A DNA stretch of 64,000 nt, taken from contig MEHQ01000700.1 in assembly GCA_008828725.1 (NCBI GenBank), forward strand, positions 406,843-470,842, given 5' to 3'. Every line of letters starts with the position of its first letter. The stretch's first letter is position 1. The notes below the pieces were generated by a model, which saw only the letters and a list, made by a program, of their open reading frames with translations, was not told where the DNA came from and did no database searches. The position numbers and the translations under genes were made by a program. The DNA is from Saccharina japonica. Taxonomy: Eukaryota; Sar; Phaeophyceae; Laminariales; Laminariaceae. This document shows, one piece after another, positions 1-10,953 of this stretch.

Positions 1-1
1 G

Positions 2-133
2 GCGGCTTTTTCGGCGTGCTGTTCGGAGCAGGGCCTGGCCGAGGGAAACGGCACCCTTGCCAACCGCGCAGCTGTGGAAGCGAAGGAGGCCAGGGCGACG
101 GCGGAAAGCAGGGCAGAGCAGGCGGAAGCGCAG
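2..133 (+). CDS. Partial exon cut by the window edge; Ala/Glu-rich, probable coiled coil
   Basis: The frame starting at base 2 is open for 44 codons and ends at CAG before GTACAC, a good splice donor (GT at 134-135). The peptide is rich in Ala, Glu, Arg and Gln with heptad-like spacing in its second half (from the run EGNGTLANRAAVEAKEA onward), as expected for a coiled-coil or linker. GC content is clearly above the DNA that follows. The gene starts outside the window and its later exons are not identified. The family is not recognised. A chance open frame in GC-rich DNA is the alternative. Confidence 0.4.
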
Positions 134-754
134 GTACACCACGGTAAAGCGGGGGGGGGGGGGGGGGGGGGAAAAGTGGGCGCCAAAAATATGTAGAGAA
201 CCCTCCCGTGGCGGGCGGTGCACATATATATATATGGATATCGCGGGGGGGGGGGCGTACTCATTTGTTGCTTGCCTTAGTCATTTGACCATTGACCACG
301 CATCCCTTTCGAGACGGAGCACCGTTCCTACTCCTAATAGAGACACCTCCAACACTTGGGCGCTCATTACGTTGTTTCCATATATTACAAAGAAACCTTT
401 TGCTAATCTGGGGGGGTAATTTTGGTCATTTTTAGGTCTTGTTTTTCATACCCTTAGTGGTGACCGTTTTTTTTCAACTTTTGTTTTTGACGATATGCCA
501 TGCACTGCGCCATGGGACTGCTACTTTTCGCCAGCATAATGAATCACAGTCTTTTAAGTCCAATTCCGAGTGAGGCCACAGAGCCATCCCCCTCGGAGTA
601 ACAATGGGTGTATATAGTGCATACCCCCGTACCGTAAACGGGTAGTTTGGAGATGGGCGAATGAGGACATCTCTAAGGTAGCACCAGTCCCTGGACATTC
701 TTAACGCGTGTCGCGTACTGTATGTATCGCACCCCGCAACCGACTTGGAGGAAG
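134..754. other. Intergenic or intronic stretch with two poly-G tracts
   Basis: It holds a run of 21 G (151-171), a second run of 11 G (245-255) and a short TA repeat near 227. No convincing coding frame or repeat family was seen in the rest. Confidence 0.5.
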
Positions 755-1053
755 TTTACCACGCGTGGTACAACAGCAGTGGTAGCACTTTTTTTGTGGA
801 TAATTTTTCGGACTGCCGAAGGGGAGGGGCTCCTTACCCCTAATAATTATCGTTCGAATCCCGTTTGTTTTTTCAGTGGTTTTCGTTTGTTTTCTCATGC
901 CATGCGACTTTTCATCGGGTCAAGCGTGTACGTTTTGTTTTCTCTCTCAAACTCCGTTTTTGAACGAGTTATGGACCTCCTATACTATAATCGAGTGGAA
1001 ACAAGAACCCCAGAAAGGGTAGGTGCATCCCCTACCGTGCATATATAACATGC
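755..1053 (+). mobile_element. Degenerate copy of the ~250-bp MITE-A family
   Basis: The order of landmarks matches the better copies: a CACGCGTGGTAC-like start, the GGTAGCACTTTTTTTGTGGA block, a CTGAACG-like block followed by GGGGCTCCTTACCCC, and a terminal GGTGCATCCCCTACCGTGCAT resembling the inverted end. It is strongly diverged, so its boundaries are approximate. Confidence 0.35.
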
Positions 1054-1301
1054 ATCTTCTTTGCGAAGGAAAAAAGCCCGAAGCACAAGCCCATGACGAA
1101 TGCCAATGCTCAACACACAGCGGAGGCAAACATACTAGGGTAGCCCCACATCAGTGATACCAGATGCGCCCTTGTTGTTTAGGCTCGAGAGTCCAGCCCC
1201 TGCCGCAGAACCATGGGCGGTTTCCGCCAAAATTCTTACACAGTCGAGTCTCAACGACGAGCAGCCCCCCCAGGTGATGTATCAATGCTTTGTTTTCGCA
1301 G

Positions 1302-1783
1302 AAGGGTGCTATCATAAAGGTAGCACTTTATGGATAAAATATTTTTCTGAATGACCTAGTAAAGGCTCCTTAAGACCACAAAAGCGCCGGAACTCCATTA
1401 TTGTGTTGCTCGATATTTTTGGTTGTCTACTTAGGGCCCGTTTTAACGAAGAAAAAAAAAATCAATTAGGACAACAAAAAAATCAAATCCGCTTTTCATT
1501 GGTCAGAACCCGCACCACCACCCAAGATTATACCCCAAGATCCTAATCTTTGGTGCTGGTGCGTGTGTTGACCAATGAAGAGCGAATTTGAATTTTTATT
1601 TTTCCAAATTGAATTTATTTTATACTCGTTAATATGGGCCCTTAGGCCATGGGATTGTTCATCTGGTAGCACTTTTATTTCCCTCCGAAAGCCGAAAGCA
1701 GTTCTTGAGAAAGTATAGAGCCTCCCCAAGTGACGACCCTTACAAGGCAAAAACACGGGTGCGCCTCTGCCGTAGCATGTGTC
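1302..1783 (+). mobile_element. MITE-A copy split by a fold-back insertion
   Basis: The left part (GTGCTATCATAAAGGTAGCAC, then TCTGAATGACC and CTCCTTAAG) and the right part (GGTAGCACTTTTATTTCCCTCC ending GCCTCTGCCGTAGCATGTGTC) follow the family order. It is about 480 bp instead of 250 because roughly 200 bp of AT-rich sequence, including a long hairpin, lies in the middle. Confidence 0.5.
1483..1591. repeat. Long imperfect inverted repeat (fold-back hairpin)
   Basis: The arm at 1483-1531 (CAAATCCGCTTTTCATTGGT onward) is the imperfect reverse complement of 1541-1591 (ending ACCAATGAAGAGCGAATTTG), with a short loop around 1535. Each arm is close to 48 nt. It lies inside a MITE-A copy, so it is probably a separate small fold-back element. 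Confidence 0.65.
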
Positions 1784-2040
1784 CGCAACAGCAGCGACCT
1801 CTAGTGAAACAAAAACTTGGTACACGGTCGATTTCACGCCAACGTATTTTTCCGGCGCGGCCTTTTTTTCTCCCATCACCCAGCACCCGCGACACACCTG
1901 TGTAACTAACTTCCTTCCCGCCAAAACGACCCACCGACACATTAACTTCTGCTTCGATATGATACAACACGAAACGCCACCCCCTCACCCTACAAACTCC
2001 TCAATATTACTTCTCCCCACCATTCCACTATGACGCGTGT

Positions 2041-2685
2041 GCACAGCAGGTACGCGGCTCGGACAAGGACGGGGTAGGGGCAGGGCGTCAGAAAGGCGAT
2101 AAGAAGCCGAGGTTCCACAAGGTGACGGAGCCCCAGCCCGATGAGGTGAAACCCCTTGCGCTGGACATAACATCTGTCTTGGCCCGCAGCCCGAAGCTCG
2201 ACGTCAAGGGACGACGCCTGAAGAAAAAGACCCCGAGGAAGAAACAGATGGCTCCCTCCGATTTCGCCAAGGAGTTGACAGCAAAACTGGAGGCGGTGGA
2301 GATGACCCAGACCAGAGTGGAGGGTGGGGCATCAGACGAGGAGAAAGTTCGGGAGCAGAGGAAGGAGGAAAGTGGCCCCGGCTCGTCAGGGACTGAAAAA
2401 TCATACTCAGAGATAGAGGAATCCAGTTCGGACGGTGGGGCCGGGGGGTGGGAGGAACGGGACCGGGCGAGGGAGCAGCGGGCGAGGCGCAGGTGGTGGT
2501 GCAAGCTTGCCACGAGCGCCATCACTGCGACCACGTACGCGACGATCTTGGCCACGAGCGGGCTATCCGTCTGGGAGGATGGGGATTCCGAGGGTGCGAG
2601 GTGCGAAAAAGCGACGAGCCCTACCGTGCTGCGGTATAGGAATAGAGCAAGGCCACCTTATGAGGGTTGGCTCCTCATTGTTTGA
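2041..2685 (+). CDS. Unrecognised charged protein fragment, possibly gag-like
   Basis: One frame stays open from at least 2020 to the TGA ending at 2685 and is much more GC-rich than its surroundings. No ATG begins the frame; the region just before 2041 (CACAGCAG) could be a splice acceptor. The product has a basic cluster (RRLKKKTPRKKQ), a leucine/glutamate helix-like stretch (KELTAKLEAVEMTQTRVE), then an acidic Ser/Glu/Gly-rich low-complexity part and an RE/RR run. This composition suits a disordered nuclear protein or a retroelement gag fragment. No domain is recognised. The last ~50 codons look less protein-like and the true end may be earlier. Confidence 0.4.
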   Translation, partial: AQQVRGSDKDGVGAGRQKGDKKPRFHKVTEPQPDEVKPLALDITSVLARSPKLDVKGRRLKKKTPRKKQMAPSDFAKELTAKLEAVEMTQTRVEGGASDEEKVREQRKEESGPGSSGTEKSYSEIEESSSDGGAGGWEERDRAREQRARRRWWCKLATSAITATTYATILATSGLSVWEDGDSEGARCEKATSPTVLRYRNRARPPYEGWLLIV

Positions 2686-2699
2686 GCTCCTCACACGAG

Positions 2700-3482
2700 G
2701 GCCTTAATATACCACCCCATTTTTTCACTTCGAATGATGTTTTCGCTCAACCCGGACCAGCGGTAACGTTTCTACCAGGTATGCGTTAGTCCTATGTAAA
2801 GCAAAATCACTCGTAAACTTATCACTATACCCGGTTGTTGCTCACTTGAGAGAAGGCCAGCCTGTTCAGAAAGGGGTTGCCCATAGACGTGCGAGCCCTA
2901 CCATGCGATGAGTCCATAGAGTCGTTGCACTTTTGACGGAACACAGCTATTCATATAAGTCACCGACGGAAGGTCCTCAACCATTGTACAACTGAGGAGC
3001 TATACACCCATTCATCGTTCAATCCCATGTGATACCGTGAAAAAAACGAGACCCCCGAGACAGCGGCCAAACCAATGGCATCACTGGATTGGTATTATCA
3101 ACCGTCTACTAGCAGCGTGAGCGCCAATGCGCGCGAAGAGGATCGTGTTGCGCCCGTGCCGACGACTCCTCCGATTATAAACTTGAGGCATCCATTTTGT
3201 ATCCCCCCCCATCTCGCAGTGACGGTAGCTGTAGTCGTTATGTTTTATCAATATTTCTTACCCTTCTGCAGCCCCAAGAAGGCGGAGATAACACGCCGAT
3301 ACCCTACAAAACTAGGGAGGGCGGTGCGATTGTGCACCCCGGAGGGGTGGAAAGTAGTTAGTCCTACACTACTCAGTCAACAATCCAATACATTCACCCA
3401 CCCATACCACCGTCTTGTACTATATACGTTTTACCTACGTTTTCTATCGCTGTCGGGTGGCACACCTAATACAGGTGATACT
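2700..3482. other. No recognised feature
   Basis: A 141-codon frame on the + strand (3075-3500) runs through ordinary composition and ends inside a MITE fragment; I do not accept it as a gene. Nothing else stands out. Confidence 0.4.
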
Positions 3483-3530
3483 GGACGCGTGCTACGATAG
3501 AGGTAGTATTTATTTTGCCTTCTGAGGCAT
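3483..3530 (+). mobile_element. MITE-A terminal fragment
   Basis: GGACGCGTGCTACGATAGAG followed by GTAGTATTTATTTTG matches the left end of MITE-A; the rest of the element is missing or unrecognisable. Confidence 0.5.
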
Positions 3531-3635
3531 TTTGTTTTTAATGATGGGGTTACCCAACTGAGGCCGGGATTAAGCGTCCGTGTTCCCCCCAAACAAAACC
3601 AATTTCTGGGGGAGATTTAAAATTCCTCGAGTGGC

Positions 3636-4077
3636 ATCACCTCCTCCCTCTGCCCTCCTCCCTCCTCCTCCCTCCTCCCTTCTTCCCTCCCTCCCTCCTT
3701 CCCTCCCTCCCTCCTCCTCCTGCGAGATCCCTCTCCCTCCTCCCTTCCCTCCTCCTCCTCCTTCCTCCTCCTTCCTCCCTCCCTCCCTCCCTCCCTCCCT
3801 CCCTCCCTCCCTCCCTCCCTCCCTCCCTCCCTCCCTCCGCTCTTCCTCCCTCCTCCCTCCCTCCTCCCTCCCTCCTCCCTCCCTCCTCCTCCCTGACTTC
3901 CTCCCTCCTCGCCTCCCTCCCTCCCTCCCTCCCTCCCTCCTCTACCTCCTCCCTCCTCCTCCCTCCTCCTCCCTCCTCCCTCCTCCCTCTCCTTTCTCCC
4001 TCCTCCCTCCTCCCTCCTCCCTCCTCCCTCCTCCCTCCTCCCTCCTCCCTCCTCCCTCCTCCCTCCTCGCCTTCCCG
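3636..4077. repeat. Polypyrimidine CCCTCC / CCTCCCT microsatellite
   Basis: About 440 bp are almost purely C and T on the + strand, built from CCCT and CCCTCC units. Any frame through it yields Pro/Ser/Leu runs, so the open frame here is a by-product. Such mirror-symmetric homopurine-homopyrimidine tracts can form triplex DNA and the complementary strand has many G-runs. Confidence 0.95.
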
Positions 4078-4429
4078 CCCCTACAAGACTGGAGAGCGAG
4101 CGCCCGCCGAGTCCATCCAGGGGCCGCGCTGCATGGGCGGCAGAGTTCGAAGAACTAATGGATGGGCCGTGGATCTAAATAAATCCGGGCAGTGGGCTTC
4201 CGTCGCTACGAGGGGGATGGGGGTTCGTTTTTCCAGGCAGGCGTGGGTGGGGTTAGGAAGAGTCAGGCCGGGTGAGGGATGGAACTGGTTTCGAGTACAA
4301 CGTGTATCCGGCATTAAGGGCCGACACTATAATGACACGATGAATTAATTGTGGGTCGCCATTCATGGTTTGTGGCTGCCTGTAGTAGAAACTGCGCAGG
4401 AAAGGTGGTCCCGAGACTACACAAGGGGT

Positions 4430-5160
4430 AACAGGGAGCATGTTTTGGGGCGTTTTGTTTTGAAGTGACTGCCTCTGTGTGTTCGCAAGCCGCGGTGACC
4501 GTTTGTGGCTTACGACTTCGCGGGTTTTCGTGAATCCTAAACCTGGCGGTTTCACAAACAGTGTGAGGCTACGATATGTGTAAAGGGTGGGACAGGAGAA
4601 TCATACTAATAATGTTGCGCACACTTAGCAGTCTGGCTGTATCGACCCGTTAGCTGTGTTGAGAGCGGGCGGCGCTCACGAGTATTAGACCTGAAGTTGC
4701 TTCGCGATTCTAGCGGTGGCTACTAGTGAGAGGAGGGGGGTAGCTCGGCGACGTCCATGAACGCTGTTTAGTTGTGCTGTTTATCATGTGGTAGCTATTG
4801 AGACAGGGAGGGCAGGAACGCCAGTTAAACCCACTACACTTGAGGTTGTCGCTTATAGTTTGCTGCGGTACGTACTGCGGGCGAGGGATGAGGATGCTCA
4901 CGAATTTCGAAATTGACGATTTCGCTTTGTTGTTGTGATAGCCATTGCTTGAGGCGCGGGGGGGGTAAGAACGCTCGTGAATGCTGCTCCTGAGGCGGTC
5001 TTGCTATTTTCTCTGTGTTCGCACTCAAGGGGGGGCAAGAGGGGATGGTCGTGAATGCTGAACATGACGGTTTCGCCTTGTTGCTGTTATATATGTTGGA
5101 CGTGAAACAACGAAGTATAAAAAGCCGCTGGTGAACCCTAATAAACTTGACGGTTTGGTG
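4430..5160. repeat. Diverged direct repeats, ~120-150 bp spacing
   Basis: A block of the type CGTGAATGC...TGACGGTTTCGCCTTGTTG recurs in degenerate form near 4500, 4890, 5050 and 5130, with G-rich GGGGGGTAAG or GGGGGGCAAGA segments between copies. No coding frame is convincing. Confidence 0.4.
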
Positions 5161-8039
5161 ATATTGCTATCAGCTAATTTAGCGCAGGGGAAAGGGTAAG
5201 CTTGTCTTTGCTTTCATAATAGAAATATGTACATGAAATATTGGTGTTTGATTGTAAAGCAAAGAAAAAACTGAAACATACCATGTACGATATATATATA
5301 TATACTTAAACGGAACGCCTTCAGAAAGACCCAGAGCCAACTGTGCCAGTGATAGGTTTTCTCTTTTACGTTCCCAGTGCCGTTATCAAACTTGAGCTTG
5401 GATCGGGCGAGATTACTCTGCTTTTAGAGCGAGTATCGACCGGACACTGATATCGATGGATTTCGATGGGAGACCCCAGCTGATTTCGGCTTCATACATC
5501 CTTGATGAATAAGAAGTATACATATTACGCGTGGGCGGTCTGAACGTACGCACACCAGGTAATCAACGACGAATGTACCCGGTATGTGGCGTTAGTGATT
5601 GCCGCCCGGTACTACCGTACAGACGTACGTTGGCGCAAGACACATATATTCACCACAACAGCACAACATTTTAATGGAGTAACCGATCGGCGAGAAACAG
5701 AGTGTGTATCGGATCTCTTGGTACCGTGTACGACGCGAGATCAGCAAAAACACAACGGTACTCGTGAGTCACAACCAACGGCGGCGTCCGCACGGTGGAC
5801 CGGGAGAAGCCGAACACAGCAGTATGTTTAGCTGATGTATTGTTTTATCGCCTATAAAGCCTTGCAGTCGAACACGGTCTGAAGGAGATCGCGGAAGAAG
5901 CCATCAAGAGACCGATAAGCTACACCGGAGGAGCGGCCTGTGGATTGCACAGCCTTCCATCCAAATCGTAACACATAGGGACTACAAACCTTGAACGTTC
6001 GCTAACAGCATTGTCATGACTAAACGTTTAACTTTAAATATACAGCTGAACGGGAGTACAGTAGTAGTAGCCATATCATGATTCCTGCTAAATGTTCAAC
6101 ATTCCATCGAAGCAAACGGAGAACAGAGTATACTTCTTGTCCCTGGCCTTCTATTTCAGACAGTCTTGCAACTCGGCAATGCCCGACGCAACAATCTGTA
6201 CAGCTCGTAGAAACGAAACGACACAGTGATGCTCGTCCCTGTGTCGCAACCAAACTGCGCTTTGACTACTACTGTGCTCCTTATCGGCAAACAATATGTG
6301 CCACACAGCACACGTGTATACGTCCCCTCGATTGGGGGGACTGGACGCGTGTCAACCCTGCGGCTGATCGAAGACATGGTCAGCCAAAACGGATACAAAT
6401 CGTACTCTGTTTGGTGTTTCCTCATGCTGTACCGCTCTCTCTCTCTCTCTCTCACGTTTAGCTCCTAATACTCGATGTTTTCACTCGAGAATATTTGTCG
6501 TTGAAATATCAGTAGCGAAGTGTACCCGGAATTGGTTTGAGAGACCCCGTGATCCTATTTTACGCTCAGGTGCTCTTACTCTAGCAGCAGCAGCAGCAGT
6601 GCAACAGCAGTGATATAAGCAGTCTCGAACCAACCCACCACGTACAAACGAAAGCAATCGATTCCGACGTATCGCAGCGGGGGCCCCGCTCTCTCGACGA
6701 TAAATACTGTAGTTGCCCCGCCTCGTAGTCGAAACGAAATGAAAAGTACATACAAATTCGCGCCGCACGAGTTTTAGAGCAGCTATGAGTACGTCGTACT
6801 TGACGTTTGGTTCGTCAAGAATTTTGGCCAGGAAGTTGAAATGGTACAACCTCTAGTAACGCAGTGACAAGCTCTCTGGATATCGCTATATCAGCAGTTT
6901 AGTTAGATTGCAGCTCTGTGTAGGACCCTCTTAGACGCTCACGGCACCGTTCACCGTTTTTCACTCACATTTTGCTTCAAAGTTGATGCCCTCTCCACGT
7001 ATTTGTGTAGAATAAGCTCTCCAGCAGTAGCAGTAGATATCTTGACGTCGAGTCTTGAATCAGTCTTCCTCGGGCTGTGAAGCCTGTAGCTCGGGGTGCC
7101 AGTCTTGAACCACCGCGCCCGTACGAGCTTACCGAGCTTACGCGATACGAGGCTCATAACCTAATAGGGATGGGCTTCAGCGTAGCTAGTGTGTACGCGG
7201 TAGGTTCGCTTTCTGATGACCAACCAAGACACAGCCTAAACTTGAGGAAAACGCGAAGCTCACCATGGGGTGAACTTGTACACGAATAGCTTGAATCAAA
7301 GAAGAGAAGACGGAGAAGAAGAAGAAGAAGAAGGAGGAGACGAAGCAGAAGGTGACCCCAGGTCTGAGATGAGTATTTGTATATCCAGCAGCCAGCAGAC
7401 AGAGCTCGTGAAGAGCATGCTGTAGAAGAGATCTGAAGAGGAGTGGACTCGTGTGCGGATGTTGCACATGAACTCGTAGCTCAAACAGGATATGACTCCA
7501 AGTAATAATACAAACCATGATGGCCCTGGGCTATTTCCCCGAAATCTCTACCGGTTTTCCAGGGTGCTCTATTCGATCGGATCATGACAGTCCCGTTTAT
7601 GTATCCGCCGCGTACGTACGTACGATACTTCTATATCACTCATGACAGAGTTTAGGCTACTACACAGCCTCTGGTGTGTACCTGTGTGTACTTGACTTAC
7701 TGTCCTGTCTTACGCGTAGCTACGCTGTGCTATGATGCAACTCTTTGTCTACAATATAAGTACTGCAGATTTGCTATACGCTACCAGAGAGTACTCGGTA
7801 TGTGTACAACTGCACACAAGAGCATAGTACCTGCTGTTACGTACTGATACTGCTGTTATCACGTGAAAACCGTGATACGGAACAGACCACTACTCCTAGA
7901 TGGGTACTGTCTACTGAGTAGTACAGGCTACCTTGTAGCAGATAACCCTGTGATATCCAGCAGCGATTAGATGATAACAACTACTGCTATAATACCAGTA
8001 GGTGGCACCCTTGGGTATTTCTCCCTCTTTTCTCTGCAG
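5161..8039. other. No recognised gene; probably intergenic and intronic
   Basis: Composition is mixed. Small repeats are a TA run near 5292, a CT run near 6438-6453, AGC triplets near 6583 and a GAA-rich stretch at 7300-7340. The last part must include the intron that precedes the exon at 8040. No conserved protein segment was seen. Confidence 0.4.
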
Positions 8040-8186
8040 GGAATCGCGATACTCCCTGAAGTCACCATCCAGGCCATGCTTGCCCTTGACAGTGACGACG
8101 CCAACGCGCTCATCGCGGGGCTCCCCAGTGGCGTGGTGGAAGGCGAAAAGGAGTGCCTCAAGCGTCGCGATCTGTACCACCACTGA
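8040..8186 (+). CDS. Terminal exon of an unrecognised gene
   Basis: A pyrimidine-rich tract ending TTTTCTCTGCAG (AG at 8038-8039) is followed by 48 codons and a TGA ending at 8186. The exon is GC-rich with balanced amino acids: a hydrophobic start (GIAILPEVTIQAMLAL), a Ser/Asp segment, then a basic end (KKRRD-like, finishing LYHH). The acceptor, composition and stop together make a real last exon likely. Upstream exons were not located; the intron before it must be long or its neighbouring exons short. No family is recognised. Confidence 0.55.
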   Translation, partial: GIAILPEVTIQAMLALDSDDANALIAGLPSGVVEGEKECLKRRDLYHH

Positions 8187-8589
8187 TTAGCCCATGCATG
8201 ATAAGCGTGCGGCAGTGCGGTATGTTATTTGCAGTTTGTGTGCTGCAGTCCCGGGAGTGTGTGCACGGGAGTCTGGGCTGTGGTCGTTTGCGAGCAATGA
8301 CTACACTCGTCTATAGTGTTCAGGAAGGGGTACTGTGTAGCGGATTCGAAGCTTCGGTATTGCGCATGTCATGCGCCTCCAGAGAGACGGAGAGGACGAA
8401 TTGCTGCCTGAACGTATAGCCAAACGCAGGGTTAGGAAGGCAAGGGTCTTAAGGCAAAGGGCGGTGTTGTTGCTGGCAAAATATTATATGTGTATTGATC
8501 GTTGTCGGTGATACTGTCGATGATGCCGACAGTTTGAATGCCGTAGTACTGTACTGTAGATATCTGTGCTGTACATAAGTCACTTGCGC
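8187..8589. other. Downstream flank, nothing recognised
   Basis: This is sequence 3' of the exon above. No repeat family or coding remnant was identified. Confidence 0.35.
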
Positions 8590-9030
8590 CTGATTCAATT
8601 AGGCTGGGGAACTGTGATCGGTGCGTTTTACCAGTTTGATCGGGGATGGTACCGTGGATGGTGCAGGCGGCGGTCATCGTCTTGGGCACATCGAGCGATG
8701 TGGGGTTCATTAGGCGCCGGGATCAACTCGTCGTCCAGGAAGGTGCTCCGTAGCGCCGCTGTCCACCAGCTTCGTCATTCCGTTGGTGTTGGTCTGAAAC
8801 ATCCTCCCGTTGGTCAAGGTCGCAAACAAACGCAGATCGTGCGTTGTCGGTGGGGAGTTTCCCCTACGTAGCCAAGTGTGTTCCCGCGGTGCAGCAGTTC
8901 CCACCGACCTCCAACGATCGTGATGATGCCGGCGATGCTGCCGGCTACAGCAACAATGGTGATGATGCTGGTCGTTGTCTTGAGTAGTCCTTGGAACGTT
9001 GAGGGCGCGGCATCTGTAGAGTAGGCGTCC
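8590..9030 (-). pseudogene. Ty1/copia-type gag-protease remnant, frameshifted
   Basis: On the minus strand one frame carries LVDSGATEH (Asp codon near 8761-8763), the catalytic signature of copia-class retroviral-type aspartic proteases. The downstream continuation, with a Leu-Ile-Pro-Gly-like and then LDVPKTMTAACTIHG segment, is split over other frames between 8710 and 8600, so at least one frameshift follows the active site. Reverse transcriptase and integrase are not seen nearby. The protease class is established knowledge; the decay is visible directly. Confidence 0.6.
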
Positions 9031-9275
9031 ACCGGGGCCGGTATCGCTTGTTCTTGGCCGTGGGATATAGCAAGGTCCGTGCAGCAGTTGCGCTCGTGAA
9101 GAGGAAACCTCCGTCGAAGTCGTTGCCGAAGCTGAGTTTCCGAAGAACGGGCTTGATGTGTGAAGAGAACACAAACATCAATTTGTTGTTGTTCTCACAT
9201 GAACTGATAACGGAGAAGATAGTCCGTGGCCACAGGACACAGTATAAAAAACTCTGTTCGCGTAGTGAAAGAATA
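9031..9275. other. Flank of copia remnant, nothing recognised
   Basis: It possibly holds more of the decayed gag region on the minus strand, but no motif supports this. Confidence 0.3.
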
Positions 9276-9483
9276 AACAGCCAATTTTCGTAATTGAGAA
9301 TTGCCTTTCCGATGGTAATGACAATCGATTTGAGTTGTTGTTTTTAACGAGTTGGATTTCGCTCACAATAAAAGTTTAACCTACAATGTATGTTCCTCGA
9401 TGGTAGGTATCGATCCACGAAGAAAGAACAGAGATCAACCTTGACAGGCTCGTAACGCAGAGGATATTAGATAATTGGCATTT

Positions 9484-9521
9484 ATTTATGGGCGAGGTAC
9501 AGCAGTACCTCGCCCATAAAT
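9484..9521. repeat. Perfect 17-bp palindrome with 4-nt loop
   Basis: ATTTATGGGCGAGGTAC, loop AGCA, then the exact reverse complement. It sits at the centre of the surrounding TIR element. Confidence 0.95.
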
Positions 9522-9723
9522 CCAGGTTTTCTTGGATCTTCGATATCTTGAGACTGCCGATGCCGATTTCGATGTTTTTTTTGTATCATCGACGGCTGTC
9601 ACAACTGACAATAGCTTACGGTGTGATTTTTGACTGTGAGGGAAGAACATCTCTTACAATTCAAAAACCAATATTTTCGATTTTCTTTCTTATCGGAAAG
9701 GCAATTCTCAATTACGAAAATCG

Positions 9724-10945
9724 CAGGGTTCTTTACGGTTAACCGTCCGTGCACGGTGCGGTTTATTGTTTTCGAAAATCCTACGGTCCGGTTCGGTGCG
9801 GTTTTTAGAAAGCAGAAATATTACGGTGCGGTTCGGTGCGGTTATCCGATATTGTAAATCCTACGGTGCGGTTCGGGTTTTTCATGCATCCTACTGTGCG
9901 ATTCGGTGCGGCTTTCAGAAACAAGGAATCCTACGGTGCGGTTCGGTGCGGTTTTCAGAAATCGTAAATGCAACGGTGCGGTTCGTTTTTTACATGCATC
10001 CTACGGTGCGGTTCGGTGCGGTTTTCAGAAATCAGGAATCCTACGGTGCGGTACGGTGCGGTTCGGTTTTTTCATGCCTCCTACGGTGCGGTTCGGTGCG
10101 GTTTTCAGAAATCGGCAATGCTACGGTGCGGTTCGGCGCGGTTTTCAGATGTCGTGAACCCTGCGGTGCGGTTCGGTTATATTTTGTTTCCTACGGTGCG
10201 GTTCGGTGCGGTTCCGAAATCGCAAAACCTACGGTGCGGTGCGGTGCGGTTTTCAAAAGGGCAAAAATCCTACGGTGCGGTTCGGTGCGGTTAACCGAAA
10301 CGCACCGAACCGCACCGAACCGATAGGAAAAACCGCACCGTAAAGAACCGTGCTTACTATCAGGGTTCTTTATGGTTAACGGTCCGTGCACGGTGCGGTT
10401 TTTTCCCCCGAAAATCCTACGGTCCGGTTCGGTGCGGTTTTTAGAATGCAGAAATATTACGGTGCGGTTCGGTGCGGTTATCCGATATTGTAAATCCTAC
10501 GGTGCGGTTCGGTTTTTTCATGCATCCTACGGTGCGGTTCGGTGCGGTTTTCATAAATCATAAATCCTACGGTGCCGTTCGGTGCGGTTTTCAGAAATCG
10601 TAAATGCAACGGTGCGGTTCGTTTTTTTCATGCATCCTACGGTGCGGTTCGGTGCGGTTTTCAGTGATCAGGAATCCTACGGTGCGGTTCGGTGCGGTTT
10701 TCAGAAATCGGTAATGCTACGGTGCGGTTCGGTGCGGTTTTCAGATGTCGTGAACCCTACGGTGCGGTTCGGTTATATTTTGTTTCCTACGGTGCGGTTC
10801 GGTGCGGTTCTCCGAAATCGCAAAACCTACGGTGCGGTGCGGTACGTTTTTCAAAAGAGCAAAAATCCTACGGTGCGGTTCGGTGCGGTTAACCGCACCG
10901 AACCGCACCGAACCGATAGGAAACACCGCACCGTAAAGAACCCTG
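9724..10945. mobile_element. Composite hAT-type non-autonomous element, two head-to-tail halves
   Basis: The outer ends are CAGGGTTCTTTACGGT and ACCGTAAAGAACCCTG, a perfect 16-bp inverted repeat beginning CAGGG as in many hAT elements. GAAAATCG flanks both sides (9716-9723 and 10946-10953), a perfect 8-bp target duplication as expected for hAT. Inside are two complete copies: 9724-10352 and 10361-10945, each with the same end motifs, joined by 8 bp (CTTACTAT). The body is a tandem array of CCTACGGTGCGGTTCGGTGC-type units, so open frames here encode only repeats. No transposase is present, so mobilisation must have been in trans. Confidence 0.9.
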
Positions 10946-10953
10946 GAAAATCG

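Noticed and set aside
3580-4158. 192-codon Pro/Ser/Leu-rich frame
   Set aside because: It is a translation of the CCCTCC microsatellite; no ordinary protein sequence remains outside the repeat.
9766-10326. 186-codon frame of FGAVRCG-type repeats
   Set aside because: It is produced by the tandem repeat body of the hAT-type element; all frames are open for the same reason.
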